Positions 36,652 through 48,844 of a stretch of DNA of 64,000 bases are shown in pieces. Made by a program: the position numbers and the translations under genes. Each line of letters starts with the position of its first letter. Positions within the stretch are counted from its first letter, which is position 1. This DNA comes from Stenopsyche tienmushanensis. Lineage: Eukaryota; Arthropoda; Insecta; Trichoptera; Stenopsychidae. The notes beneath the pieces were generated by a model. The model was not told the DNA's origin. It searched no databases and saw only the letters and a list, made by a program, of their open reading frames with translations. The DNA lies in NCBI GenBank assembly GCA_008973525.1, contig WACJ01000549.1, forward strand, positions 1,364,001 to 1,428,000, read 5' to 3'.

Positions 36652-37043
36652 CACGCTTTTCTCATCATTCGAATAATCCAAAAATCACTACAAAAACAAA
36701 TAAATAATTTTGCGACAACAAAAAACCATCAATGTTGCTAAACATTTGCGACAATTTTAATCAAAACCATTTCATATTTTTTATTAGTAAATACAGTAGA
36801 ACCTAGATTATCCGAACTAATTGGGCGTAAAAGTAATCCGGATAACGAAAATCCGGACAATCGAAAATAATCATAATTGACTGGTAAAGTACGAATATAT
36901 ACATATAATAAATATGAGATAGATTTTGCTAGCTCTTTTAGGAGCTGCCAAATCGCGAATACTCAAATAAGATATATAAGCTGTCCTGAATTACACTCTT
37001 CCTGGTTCTCAAGTTATTTCATGGCGACATCTAAACTGTAGGA

Positions 37044-37860
37044 CTAATATATTCCCCATTCGCAAATCTGTTCGTTGTCTTCTCGATCTTCTGAGAAAAT
37101 TTGGAATCCAGGATTGTTTGCATTGCAATTTAACCACTCGATTACATCTTCTTCGTTGCATTCAGCACATATAGAAATATGTGCTATTACTTCCGCAATG
37201 TCTCCTATATCAGATACCGCGTTACTGGAACTTACTAAAAATCTTTTCAATATTTTATTTCATATTTTTTTCAAAGTTGACACAACTAAAGAATCTCAAC
37301 TGTTTAGTGCGATGTAGTAATATTTTGAATTCATTTTCTTGTGGAAGCTGATAACTGTATCATTCATCCAGGCTTTTTTCTGATGATCATATTCAACCGG
37401 AAGACGTTTTGATATTTTTTAAGCATGTGGGCTCTTTCGATTTTCAAATGACAAGCAGTAGCAGTCTGTGTCTGTCTGTTACATTTGCATACACCATTAG
37501 GCCCGATTCACACTATGGTGCCGTCGACGGTTCGATCTCGCTCCCGCCTCGGTACGCTCCTTATAGTCCTTATAGTGACACGTACTAGTTTTTTACCCAA
37601 GTGAAGTATTTTATAAATTGTATAAATTCTTCGTTGAGTCCTTCCTTCTCCACAAATAGCTTCAATGTGTAAATTAATATGTTTATTGGAGGTATATTAG
37701 CAGAACCTTTTTCCCCGTGACTTTCAAGTTCCCTGATATCATGTCGTCTTTTGAACCACATAAAAATACACTCTTCAAGTTCTGTATTTCCTGATTTTTT
37801 TAATAACTTTTCGCTCTGTGCTTTTATCTTCTGATATTAAACAATAAAGAAAACTTCGTA
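37044..37860 (-). pseudogene. Tigger/pogo transposase fragments
   Basis: Reading inward from the right end, KKSGNTELEECIFMWFKRRH (about 37830-37750) matches the start of the CENPB-type helix-turn-helix (E-L-E-x-x-x-x-x-W-F). Frames are then lost, and a C-terminal portion follows. RKKAWMNDTVISFHKKMNS (about 37380-37330) is followed by the 68-codon frame at 37250-37044 with CNEEDVIEWLNCNANNPGF and a final GIY-stop. That matches the acidic Tigger C-terminus (E-D-V-x-E-W-L-x-x-D-x-x-D-x-G). The DDE core is deleted or replaced by unrelated sequence at about 37498-37590. Confidence 0.62.
37498..37590. other. Foreign GC-rich block inside the Tigger element
   Basis: TTAGGCCCGATTCACACTA, then a CpG-rich segment (GTCGACGGTTCGATCTCG) and the doubled TTATAGTCCTTATAGT, interrupt the transposase remnants. 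The composition is unlike the rest of the element. It looks like a fragment of another mobile element nested in the deletion. The family was not recognised. Confidence 0.4.
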
Positions 37861-38491
37861 ATATGCAATCTATCACGTACGTGAGCAAAAATGGACACAA
37901 CTCTCCACGTGCCAATCAGCAAATTATATTTTTTTGTTTTATTTTGAACAAGCCGGATACTCGAAAATCCAGATAATCGAGGTTCTACTGTATATAAATA
38001 ATTGTTTTGGTTGTAAAATTGTATGATCAGTTTTTCGGCAAAAAACTATAATGTAAATCATTATTGGTAATATCTTTCCATAGTGGACTACTACTGGCCA
38101 TTGGAGATGTATTTGATCGAAATTACTTTCAAATTTACCAAAAATTACTTTCAAACTCATTTATATCGACGTTCTTTTTCACAATTTCTGGCACTTTTGC
38201 ACAATTTTTTGTGCAAATCTGGTCAATTATCAAATCTCCAAATCTACTGATACATATTATTGTATTCATCTAATAATACTGTAATCTTCACGTCGTAATC
38301 TTCCTGTTAATTCTTCTCTCAAAATTAATACTTCTGATAATATTGTTATTAATCCAAAGTCCAGCTTGCAATTTTAACCCTTTGAGTAGGGAGCTAATTT
38401 TAAAACATCATAAACTTAGACGGTATATTCGTACGCCCGCCACTTATCATCCGTACAAAGGACCATCGCATCGTGTATGAAGCCTGTATAT

Positions 38492-38661
38492 AAATAAATA
38501 AACGCTGTTGATAGCACACAATATTCGGTCATATCTTTGCGTAAACATAAACAGTACACTTGAAATCGATTAATTATATCATTCACATATTAGTCGATAC
38601 GTTTTGGTTAACGATCTATACAGTCGTATTATGTACGCAAGATACTCTTTCCGTCTTTGTA
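38492..38661 (+). repeat. Repeat unit, copy 1 of an inverted pair
   Basis: It starts AAATAAATAAACGCTGTTGATAG and continues AGCACACAATATTCGGTCAT, TCTTTGCGTAAACA, ACACTTGAAATCGATTAATTA, AACGATCTATACAGTCGT and GTACGCAAGATACTC. The reverse complement of 42701-42855 carries the same blocks in the same order. It is non-coding. About 115 bp before its start lies TTAACCCTTTGAG, a possible piggyBac-like end (38374). The family is unidentified. Confidence 0.75.
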
Positions 38662-41654
38662 TATACTAACATTTTAAAAAATCCGAAATGAATCACGCAG
38701 AGCGGAACCGAAAACCGGAATAACCGGTTCGGAACATTTTATTCCATCTTTTGTGAGAAGCAAATTTACACTGTTTTGTCTTTTTTAAGTCTGCCCTGTT
38801 GTCTCCAAGTTCAGTTTCGGAACGCCGAAATATCCAGTTTTCTAACAAAACGTCTAACAAAAAGGCATGAATAATATGAGTATTTAGACGACGCACATAC
38901 GAAATATTCCAACAGTTATCCTTCTTCATCCTACAAACATCCTGCTCAAATTCAATACCACAACATATTCTAACTTACTGACCAAATGTATAATTTCAAC
39001 AACATTTTTCCAACTAAATTGATTTATTTTGTCAGTAACATAAGTAGGGCTTCAAGACGTTATTTTTTTTCATTTCGGTTTTATTTACATTTGAATATTT
39101 TTCCAAGGTTACAAAGGGCCCAAGTCTACATATCTAGAAAATTTGTTTGACCAGTTATTCAACTAGGCAGTTAGGACGCTTGTTAAATTTTTCCTTGTGG
39201 CTTTCAATTTCCTGTTTAATTGTGACCATATTAAACTATTAATAATAATGTGTTGCTTGTTATAAACCATGGAGCGTTGGTTAGTTTACGCAGCACTTCA
39301 AAGTGAAAGCGTTGGAGAATGTTAATATCGAAGGTCGATGTGGTCCCCAGAGTTGTACCCCGTTCGTTCAAATTGACTTTAGGATGGCTTTATAGAGCAT
39401 TATTTTATATCCTAGAGACAGTTCTTATTTCTGACCTTTCAATCAATAAGTAATTCTCGTTTTGAGCTCGAGTTGCAATATTAATTTTTTGATATGGGTT
39501 TTTCCAAATTAAATGCTATTATTTATTGTTTAATCAAATAAACTTCATAATGATTTCATACATATTGATCATCTGAATTGATTTTCAAATGCGTTCAAAT
39601 AATGTTCCAGTTTTGGAACAAATACAATTTTCACAAGCGATGAAATGAATTAATGTGTCAAATAAAACTAATCGAAATTTGGTTGAGCGACTGTTTATTG
39701 CGTTATCTATAAACCGCAGAAAAATAAGACTTGATTAGGAAACAAAAATACACAACCGCAATGAAAATACAAACATAATTGCATGGATACGATGCATTTG
39801 AAGTCTCGACTGAATTTTATCATGAGCTCAAAGATTTGAACGTGGACATAATATTTATGAATCGTACCATTTATCGTTTCAATTTCAAACTGTTCCATTT
39901 GAATAATATACTAAAAACTGGACTTCACCCTACTCCAAAAGATAATGGATTTGATTTAAAACAATGATTTAGAACAGTGAGTGTTCATGAGAAAACAAAT
40001 ACAGGTTCAGATCATAATTTGAGTAAAAGTGACTACAATATTTTAATGTAAAAATATTCTTTTTATGGAATGCGAAAATTTATGGTGTGATAAATAGATA
40101 AAAACATACTAAATGTTTCAATGTTTGATGACTCGCGTAAATCTAAAAAATTCCCGTATATACCATCTACGGGGAGGGACAATATAACAAAAACGAACAT
40201 GAACCCGGCAGGAAGTTCGAAATATCGGATAGAGGTAAAATAATTATATTTGTAATTTTAAATCTACAATTTGCTTTATTTTAAACTGAATTATATTGTT
40301 TATCTCTGCTATAGATAACAATTATTCACAATGCGTAGTTGTAGTTATAAATATATTCAAAGATTAAAATATTTTAAATGATAAAAGGCGGGTCATATGG
40401 CAAGGCAAACGGATCATAGGTGATCCTGGGATATTTTTAATCTTTCTAAACCAAAAATGTGAGGCATTGGTAAAACCAACGCTATGAACTAATCCATGTA
40501 CAATCATTAGATGATTTCAAGAACAAAATTAATCAGAATTTTAATACATCCGATTTTTCTACGTTTCGTTGATTATTTTCATATGGAAATAATATTATGT
40601 ATGTTATGTTGAATAATTAATGGAAAAAACTGACATGCTTAACATTTAAGATATATTTTATGGCTATGGCGACGCAAATACTATAAAGGGCAATACTCCA
40701 AGACCCAGTTTCATAATCGCTTGCAATACCACGACAAGTTTTTGTATGGGATTTTAGTTTTTTTTTTAAATACATCATTATCTCCATAACAGCTGCTTCG
40801 AATTTCGAGGACGCCGTCGATCTCTTGTGATGTAAAAAAGTATTTTTGTAAGCTTTGAACTCGTTTTGTGAACTGCGTCACGTAGGCATTTGATCAAGGG
40901 ACGAGTATTTCTTTGTGTGGACGAACAAAACCATCGCATGGCAAAAAATAGCTTTGAAAAAGCAAACTTAATCATATGAAATTTTGTTTTTGGTAGAATC
41001 AACGCATGACTCAAAAATCTGCATAGGATGTTGCAAAACCCACATGTTGCAAAAAATGCAGTAGTTTTTTTTTTGTGTTAACGTAAGTATTTATAGGGAA
41101 GTGATTATAAAAACGTGAATTCAAAGGAACAATAACCAGAAAAATAAGAATATATGTACACTCCATTATTTTTTTTGATTCGGGGGCATGGTCCAAGGAC
41201 TGTCGTGCAAAAAAGATAAGGTATCCATACAAAATTGTACATAGGTTCTATGGTGCAATATGGTGGATGAGTGTTAGAGTGTTGCGTATGCGCATACGTC
41301 ATTTAGATGCTGCACCGGTTTCCCCCCTTCATTTTTAACACGTTCTTGTTAGCATAGATTTTTCTCGTCCCGAAGCTGTAATCGGGAAGAACGTGATGCC
41401 ATAAAACGGAACGTATGGCCAGTTTATGTATGTCTAAGGTGATCAGATTTTAGCATCCGGATTTGGACAAAATTGTTGCGGGAGTGATGGTCATGTTGAA
41501 AAATATTTTTCTGCAAAAATATATTTTTCCATACAAAAGTCAGCCTATCTGAAATAAACTTTTTTTTAGAGGATCTTTCTAAGAATTTGTCTAAGTTAAT
41601 AAACAAAGAAGGTGGGATAATTTAAAGTGTCGCGAATTATGTAATATGAATATA
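38662..41654. other. Non-coding, no gene recognised
   Basis: Only short frames without domains are present (for example 38693-38929 -, 39779-39967 +, 40778-41014 -, 41011-41232 -). GTATGCGCATAC at about 41285 is a 12-bp palindrome. Nothing else was recognised. Confidence 0.5.
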
Positions 41655-42700
41655 TAGTGGAACATCGGCTTACGAATGTTCCTGGTTACGTGTTTTTCGG
41701 GTTACTCGTCAAAATTTTTGTCTCACTATACGAGCAAAATTTCGGGTTACGAGTCGCACAAGCGAGCATGAGCGAGTTACCAGGCCATAAGCCGATGAAA
41801 GACCGTCTGATACTCCTTTTTTGTGCGAATGCGAGTGGAGACAAGAAGATAAAGCCTCTTCTTGTTTACTCTTCGGAGAACCTGCAAGCATTCAAGAGGT
41901 GCAAAGTGCAAAAGGACAGGTTGCCTGTTATGTGGAGGTCAAACAGCAAGGCATGGACCGACGAAAAGCTGTTTACCAAATGGATAGAATCTGCTGCCCC
42001 ACACAAATGCCCACACGGAGAGTTCAGGATAATATTTTGGAGGACTTAAGTTTTATAAAAATTGTCTTCCTTCTACCCAACACAACTCCCATCTTGCAGA
42101 CCATGGATCAGCAAGTTATCTCTAACTTCTAGAAATTGTATAAGAAAGGGCTTTTCAAACTCTGCTTCGATGCTACCGAGAGCACGCAGTTTATACTACG
42201 AGAGTTTTGAAAAAACCACTTCGATTTCGTAGGGTGCTTGAAACTCATCGATGCAGCATGACAGGGTGTCTCAAGCAGAACACTGAACTCGAGGAGAAAG
42301 TTGTGGCCTGAGGTGGTTTTAGAACGATACTTCAAGGGGCTTACGAGTGAAAAGGAGCCTGTCGAAGAAATTGTGTCCCTGGGTAAATCTCTATGCCTCG
42401 AAGTAAATAAATTTGACATCGAAGAACTCGTTGGAGAACATATCAAGGACCTCAGCGTCGACGAATTGAAAGAGTTGCATGAACAACAACACCGTCAACT
42501 AAAGGAGGCTTTGTCGGGAGCGGAGGAAGAGGAGAAGGAGAAAAAGAAACTGTCGACAGCAGAAACTAGAGCTCATAGCCTCTAATGGAGTACTATCCCA
42601 GGGCCTGGGACCCCTCCCCCTCAACTTATTCGAAAGAGCACTATTGTGCATTGAGCTCGGAGACAGGCAGAGACAGAAAGACAATGTAGCGCACTTCGGA
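41655..42700 (+). mobile_element. Tigger1-like transposon, left end to transposase C-terminus
   Basis: It starts TAGTGGAACATCGGCTTACG (the expected C of CAGTGGAAC is T) after TATA. The characteristic subterminal repeats CGGGTTACGAGT / GGTTACGTGTTTTTCGGG follow, and these run almost directly into the transposase DDE region. A right terminal repeat was not found, and the boundary is set where the separate inverted repeat (42701) begins. The N-terminal DNA-binding part and the middle of the DDE core have been deleted. Confidence 0.72.
41780..42585 (+). pseudogene. Tigger1-like transposase, DDE and C-terminal fragments
   Basis: The first block reads GHKPMKDRLILLFCANASGD then KIKPLLVYSSENLQAFKRC and LPVMWRSNSKAWTDEKLF, the region just after the first catalytic Asp in Tigger1/jerky-type proteins. 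After a deletion at about 42045 the sequence resumes at FLLPNTTPILQTMDQQVIS, the block carrying the third catalytic Asp (M-D-Q). It then runs through KLYKKGLFKLCFD (after an in-frame TAG) and GVSSRTLNSRRKLWPEVV. The long acidic C-terminus (42301-42585) contains EPVEEIVSLGKSLCLEV and DVDELKELHEQQ-like sequence. The second catalytic Asp is in the deleted part. Stops and frameshifts make it non-functional. Confidence 0.85.
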
Positions 42701-42855
42701 AGACAGAGACGGAGATCTTCCCCGCATACATCGCACGATTGTATAGATCGTTAGTCCAAATTTATCGACTATTAATTATTTCGATTTCAAGTGTATTTGT
42801 TTACGCAAAGAAATGACCGAATATTGTGTGCTATCGACAGTGTTTATTTATTTAA
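42701..42855 (-). repeat. Repeat unit, copy 2 of an inverted pair
   Basis: Read on the minus strand it starts AAATAAATAAACACTGTCGAT and follows 38492-38661 block by block (AGCACACAATATTCGGTCAT is identical). It abuts the C-terminus of the Tigger1-like element, so it may be that element's 3' untranslated part or a later insertion. The presence of an isolated copy at 38.5 kb favours an independent repeat. Confidence 0.75.
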
Positions 42856-45800
42856 TTGTTTCCTGTTCGTCGCTGCTTGTCGAATGAGTTTTTGTCCAAC
42901 TATGAGCTGACAGAAAGTAATCGGTGTAAAGCGATTATGGCATCAACGACTTCATCGATTTTAAATTTGCTCACTAACGAAAAGGTTGAGTGGCATTTTT
43001 TTAATTACATACTTATTTTTACCATGGCCGTGTTATTTCAAAACCGTTCATAAAAAATCCGTGCAATGAGTGAATCGAGTATAAATACGAAATTGTTATT
43101 ATGCGGAAATCACAATGACGTCTTCAAATTGCTCTGTCGAAATTTGCTCAAGATTGAATGACTAAAAATTACGCCGTAGAAATCTACAAACAAAAAGAAC
43201 AATGGCCATGGTGGTGACGCATTATTTCACCATGCTTTGTGTCAAAGGCTCGTTTGGGTCTTCATAAGTCACATGGCGATTAAACGTGCCAGACACGTTT
43301 TCAGATATATTTTGCTCTTAGTTAAAACATATTTTTTCATGAAGTCTTTTGTTACATTTCTTATGGTTTTTGACATTTAAAACATTTATATAACATTAAG
43401 GTTGTTACGCAAAAAATAAAAAAAAACAATTTAATCTACAATTATATTGAGGTGAACATTTACATTAACATACATTTTTGGCTAAATTAAAGATGTATGT
43501 GACAAAATTGGAATAAAATTGCTCGTGGAAAGTTTTATGCCATTGGAATAGTCTCGTGGCGATAATTTAACCTTGGTATCCAGACATTGTATGACGCAAG
43601 CGCATTATTGCGTTCTGGAATATTCCGAGGGGTTGATAATATGAGGGGTGAGCCTTGACCGGTCCCCGCAGCTGCTCTTGAAACGGAAGCCGGTTGGCGA
43701 CAATCCAAACAATTCTTCCCTATTGATATTACTCATTGTATTTCAGGTCGGAGCTTATAAGCCTAGATTGAAAAATGTCACATGCTACCGACGAACAAAA
43801 GCGACCCTCTTCTAAATATACACCCTTTGAATATAAATTATTAAAATACAAACACATGAAAGACATTTTGTACAGTACTACTCGTATACATTTAATAAAT
43901 AAGCACAAATCCATAGCTGCAGTTTCAGAATTTAATATTTAGTGAGAACCAACATGTAGTATTTTAATCAATAACTCCCACTGCAACGAGTGGGATGACG
44001 GTGACTCAATTCCCTGTACAGTTTGTATATGGATACATTTTATGCTTCGATGAGTCACATATATTTTTTGGATTTCATAATAACGTTACATTTTATGAAA
44101 CAATCTAATAATACACTGGAGAGGCAAATCGACGTTTCATAATATAATAATCTTCCTAATGCAATTGCAACGTCATTGTGATCGTCATTACCGTATTGTT
44201 AAAGAAAGGAACGAAAATAACCGATCAATCATTCGGCTTAAAAAGCATTGTTGATTGCATGCCATTATTTTTACAGATGTGCAAACATTATATATACATA
44301 TTTAAATAACACTATTTTTCACATCGTCGTCAAGAACTAATATCTTATTCCATATATGTAAAATCTTTTATAGAAAAAAATTCTAAATATATTCATGTTA
44401 TACTTATTTTTTAATACGTAAATGTCCTTAATTAAACGAATCAATTAAAGTGTAATTGATCATATTGATATATTAAAATCATATGTGCATATATTTCAAA
44501 ACGCACAGTATTTGATTTTCAACATACGTTGAACCGTTTATTTGCACAAAGATATATGTTATTGTTTTTGATCTACACTGCAATAAATTTGCAAATTATT
44601 ATTCGTACAGCTGATGAAAACATCTGGTTAAATCTAATACTTCATTAATGATCGATATGTTATTGTTACCTTTTACAAGACAAGATTAATTATGTTACAT
44701 AGTAAATAGATTTAATTAATAACATGGACATTATGCAATTATATGGACGTTTAATATTTAGTCTATAAATTTTATAAAGGACATTAAATTTATGTATTTT
44801 CATAAAGACTGATCGTTGCATATATGTATGCATTTATAAAATACTACGTGTAAACATAATATTTATCATAGAAATTTTAATAACACAATCTATAACATAT
44901 ATGAAGTTAAATCTAAATTATTTAGAATTTTATCAATCACCTTAATTAATTTAAAGCTAGTTTTAATCTGAGACACACGCATAATAGGATATGAGAATTT
45001 ACCCAAAAAGTTCTTAAATATCAATTTGTACATTGTCTATATAATCGACAAGATTTACAAAACCGAAATGATCTCTTTTATTTGAGATTTGTAATAAAAT
45101 GAATGTTTTGCCGTTGTTGTTAAAAGTTTTCAATTTGTATTTATTTCATTTATTGCAGTACCGTGGCAAAATAAATTTGTATGCAAAATGAATGAATTTC
45201 TTAAATATTCACACAACACTGAACGTTAATTGGCATTTTTCTTTTTAAAAAAATTATGCATACTCATGCATACAATGGAATTTGGTTTCATAATTAGATT
45301 CAGATTTCAATTTAGTATGAATAAACATGTATATGCATTCGCTAACTGGTTAACTTTAGTGAACTAATTACTAATATTTAGAGTGCCGAGGCAAGGTCAT
45401 TTTTGATTTGAAAGCAAACATTGGTGGAAAATACCAAATGCATTATCACAAGTGATATTGTTCGTGATTTTACTATCTTCATTTTTACAGCTGATAAAGT
45501 ACTGAATGATGTAAATAAATATGTACACACATATGTCCGTTAGAAACACAATCATTGCTTATACAGTCTTTCTCATTTGATTTAATGTTTTATGATTTGT
45601 TTCCATGCAGAATCTATTTCAGTTTAGTTTGCGACGTCTAATTTTCTTTTCTTAATAAGTCTCTTAAGAAATACTTAATTTTATAAGCTTAAATATTATG
45701 GTTGAATTTTTAACGTTAATTTTATTAATATTATGATTTGTATATGTTTAAGCTTAAAGATTAAAATAACAATAAAAGAAATTTAACATGATAATGTATT

Positions 45801-45982
45801 TCAACAGCAATTCTGGATGAGATGCTTTTAGTTAGTGTACATATATGCTAGTTAGCGTAATATAAATTGTCGTATGATACATGATCTTTCTTAATATTGA
45901 TAATAATCAAAGTTGACTGAATAAGCTTTTATCTAAATATTCTCAAACTTTATGATTCATGGGATTTGATACCATAATTTAT
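42856..45982. other. Non-coding stretch
   Basis: No gene is recognised. The 65-codon plus frame at 42856-43053 (with an internal MASTTSSILNLLTNEK) is unassigned and may be a transposon remnant. A modestly GC-richer segment lies at 43540-43700. The rest is strongly AT-rich. Confidence 0.5.
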
Positions 45983-46600
45983 ATCATCATCATCATAGTG
46001 TAGCCACAAACAGTCCACTGCAGTACTATGAGCCTCTTCTATGTCCATTCACAGAAGGAACCTCCGTGTTTCATTTAGAATGCTTACCCAGCGGGTCTCC
46101 TGAATGAACATCTTAATAGGCGCTTTTGCGACCGCCCCGATAGGGAATGTGGGAGGTTTGTAAATATCAAGCAGTTTTCCTTTGGAGACAGTGAAAAACT
46201 ACTCTAGACAACCTTTTGGATTTTACTAGAAAGGGCTTTATGAAATGCAAAGATTCCAATTCCTCCTTTCCTCGCTAAGGCGTTGCCAAGCTAGGGTGAC
46301 GACATACGTGACGCTTAAGTGTATCTCGGATTCGCTCCTATATCAACTGAGGGTGTCTCCCAGTCCACGTGCTACTTGCCCAAGCATATTCAAGACTGAA
46401 TGGTTTCCTATTTCTGGTTGACTCTCTCAGTTAGACGATTTCAAAACGATATAGAAGGCAATGGAAAGACAATGCTGTTATCATTGCAAAGTGAAATTTG
46501 TCATTTGGCTCTCCTTAAGGTCATCTGCTTGATGTTCTTCTTGTCCTTGTTCTGTTCCTAATGCTTCTCGGCTCTGAAGCGGTAAGGCTCATCACGCTAC
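45983..46600 (-). mobile_element. Probable RTE-type LINE 3' fragment with (GAT)n tail
   Basis: On the minus strand the block ends GTACTGCAGTGGACTGTTT, then GTGGCTACACTATGATGATGATGAT. It resembles the widespread insect RTE-clade LINE 3' tail (GCAGTGGACTGT-x-GGCTGATGATGATG). The 600 bp upstream are clearly GC-richer than the AT-rich surroundings and drop back sharply at about 46600, consistent with an inserted unit. No intact reverse-transcriptase frame is present. Class assignment rests on the tail. Confidence 0.55.
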
Positions 46601-48449
46601 ATATTATTGGGTAGTATCAACTATGTAACAAGATAGCAAGTTACAAGCATACCAATATTTGTAAAACTAGCATCTAATAGTAGATAAACTGAGTATTAGC
46701 TTGTTGTTAAAATAAGATTTAAGTGTTTAATCTATGAATAAGTAATAGTTAAGTAGCCAATAGTTAAAATACATAAAATTGTATACGTACAAATTAGAAG
46801 TAGTCAAATAGTTTTTAAGTAGTTAGACCTCAAAAAGTGTCAGTCAAATAATGGTAAATCATTAAAATTAGAAACGTTTTTTAAATGCGATGCCTGATAA
46901 CGTAAAACACGTTATATTTGTCGATTCAAACCAAGTATCATCTCTCAATTGTATAAGCCAGTCATAATTATGTAACGTCTAAGTATTCAAATTTCGAGCG
47001 ATTAGTTTTTAGTTTATATAAATTTAAATATTTACTATAAGTATAAGATAGGTAAGCTTTAATTTACTTTTAAGTGATATAATAAGTATATTTTGATGAA
47101 AGCAATTCATCAAATAATTACATTTTGGAAAAAGTATTTTAATATTTGCGCTGATATGATTCGTATTTTAGCTAAAATGATTTTTGAGCTGTGTATTTAA
47201 GTCAATTATTTTTTAATTTGTTGTTTTGCTATATTCAAGATACAAGAAGAAATTTGATAAACCATCCTGGAGTTATCTTTTTCTTCAAACAGGTTCTCCT
47301 TCCATTTTAAAGCCATTATGCATTGCTTCTATGACAAATATGATGATCTTGATAAAGTTATACATTTCATTATAATTTTGGACATTTATTGTTAATTTAT
47401 AATGAGAGAATGACTGTTAGTTGCAATATAATTGGCTTGGGATAGCTTAGCTAGAGATTCTTTCCGAGTCTCTTCTTTCTATATCTCAATCCGAAGATGG
47501 AATTTGTTAGTTAAGATGAATATTGATTTATTTTGGGCCTTCTTTAGGTTACAGAAATAGGTCTTGGATATTAGTTTTACAAAGTTTAGAAGGCAAAAGC
47601 CAATTTATACTTAAATTACATTTTTAAAATTCATCTGACGTTCATATTATTTTTGAAAAAATATCTATTTTGCTTTATTGTGATCTTATGTAATCAAACC
47701 TGCAATGATTCAGTTTAAAAGATATATTATTTTTCATAATAAATACTCAGAATTTAAGTCAGCGGTCAAATTGATTGCCAAATTGGATCCTAAGACCTAT
47801 TTTTCATATTGCTGATTTGGAAAAAAAAAATCAGACCCATAATATTAAAAGAAGATGTTATATGCAACATAGGATTCAATATCATTTTGGAACATTTTGT
47901 TGTTATAATTTAATGTTTATAAAATTTCCATTGCTTATGGCAGCTGTAAGCGTTAATGTTTAAAATTTAACTATAATTGGATGAATGTAAGTGATATGAT
48001 TTTAATTTTACTACCTTAGCAGTTAATGCTTAGGTATTTTAATGGTTTGGTGTATTTGTTGTTTTATTTGAACATTAAATCTTATACTATGATATTATTT
48101 TCATATTGTAATATATTAAATTGCAGAACAAGGCTATATTGAATTTATAATTGAACTTTTTCACTCTTTAGAAATATACTTATACGTTTTAGTAGTATAT
48201 TGAAGTTGGCTCACCGAGAGGGATATGACAAATATCAATTTTTACAGATGATTTTTAGTTATTTTTTCAATGGGATTATCGCTTACCACCCCTTTAAATG
48301 GTTTTAATAGCATTTATATATGTATTTCAAAATAAAATTCTAAATATTTGAGCTATGAGTCTAACTACTAAATCAAGGGACTACATTTGAATACAATCAT
48401 GAATTAATTCTAGTACATATTTAAGCACAATATGGAGTAAAGCTTTACA
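46601..48449. other. AT-rich intergenic sequence 3' of the PVYGPP gene
   Basis: Nothing recognised. This is very AT-rich sequence with no frame of interest (62 codons at 47775-47963, no domain). Confidence 0.6.
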
Positions 48450-48455
48450 TCTTAA

Positions 48456-48474
48456 TTTATTACACTTATTTATT
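48456..48474 (-). terminator. Candidate polyadenylation signals
   Basis: On the minus strand AATAAA occurs at 48474-48469 and again at 48461-48456. They are the first AATAAA hexamers downstream of the proposed stop codon (48845), giving a 3' untranslated region of about 400 nt. The cleavage site is not determined. Confidence 0.3.
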
Positions 48475-48844
48475 ATTAGCGTATACAATTAATAATTTTT
48501 ATTGTGTAAGAATTGAAAAACATTATGTTTTATAAACTTTTAACGTCTATAAAATATTCAATTTTTCGTTGCTTTGAAATAGAAGAACATGAATATTAAA
48601 GTTGTTTTAGGTATGAAAAAAAAATGTTTTTGTTCTTTTAAATTATATTTCAATTGAATATAACAACATAATATAAATAAATGCCTTCAATAAATTATAA
48701 TATAAAACAAGTAATATAAATAAATTGTACCATAAATGTCTATTTTCCCAGAAGAACTTAGAAAATATTGTTAATCAATATTTTTAAATTTTTTCATACT
48801 TCGGAAGGTACTCCTATCCTAATCTCTGGTTACAATTAAAATTT

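Larger units (their letters stand above)
36794..37990 (-). mobile_element. Tigger/pogo-like DNA transposon, degenerate
   Basis: The left end CAGTAGAACCTAGATTATCC and the right end (other strand) CAGTAGAACCTCGATTATC are inverted repeats flanked by TA (36792-36793 and 37991-37992). Subterminal copies of ATCCGGATAACGAAAATCCGG and its relatives follow. The element is 1197 bp, and the transposase remnants read on the minus strand. It lies 140 bp upstream of the distal heat-shock-like site, so it forms the upstream edge of the promoter region. It belongs to a different subfamily from the copy at 1623, because the subterminal repeats differ. Confidence 0.87.
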
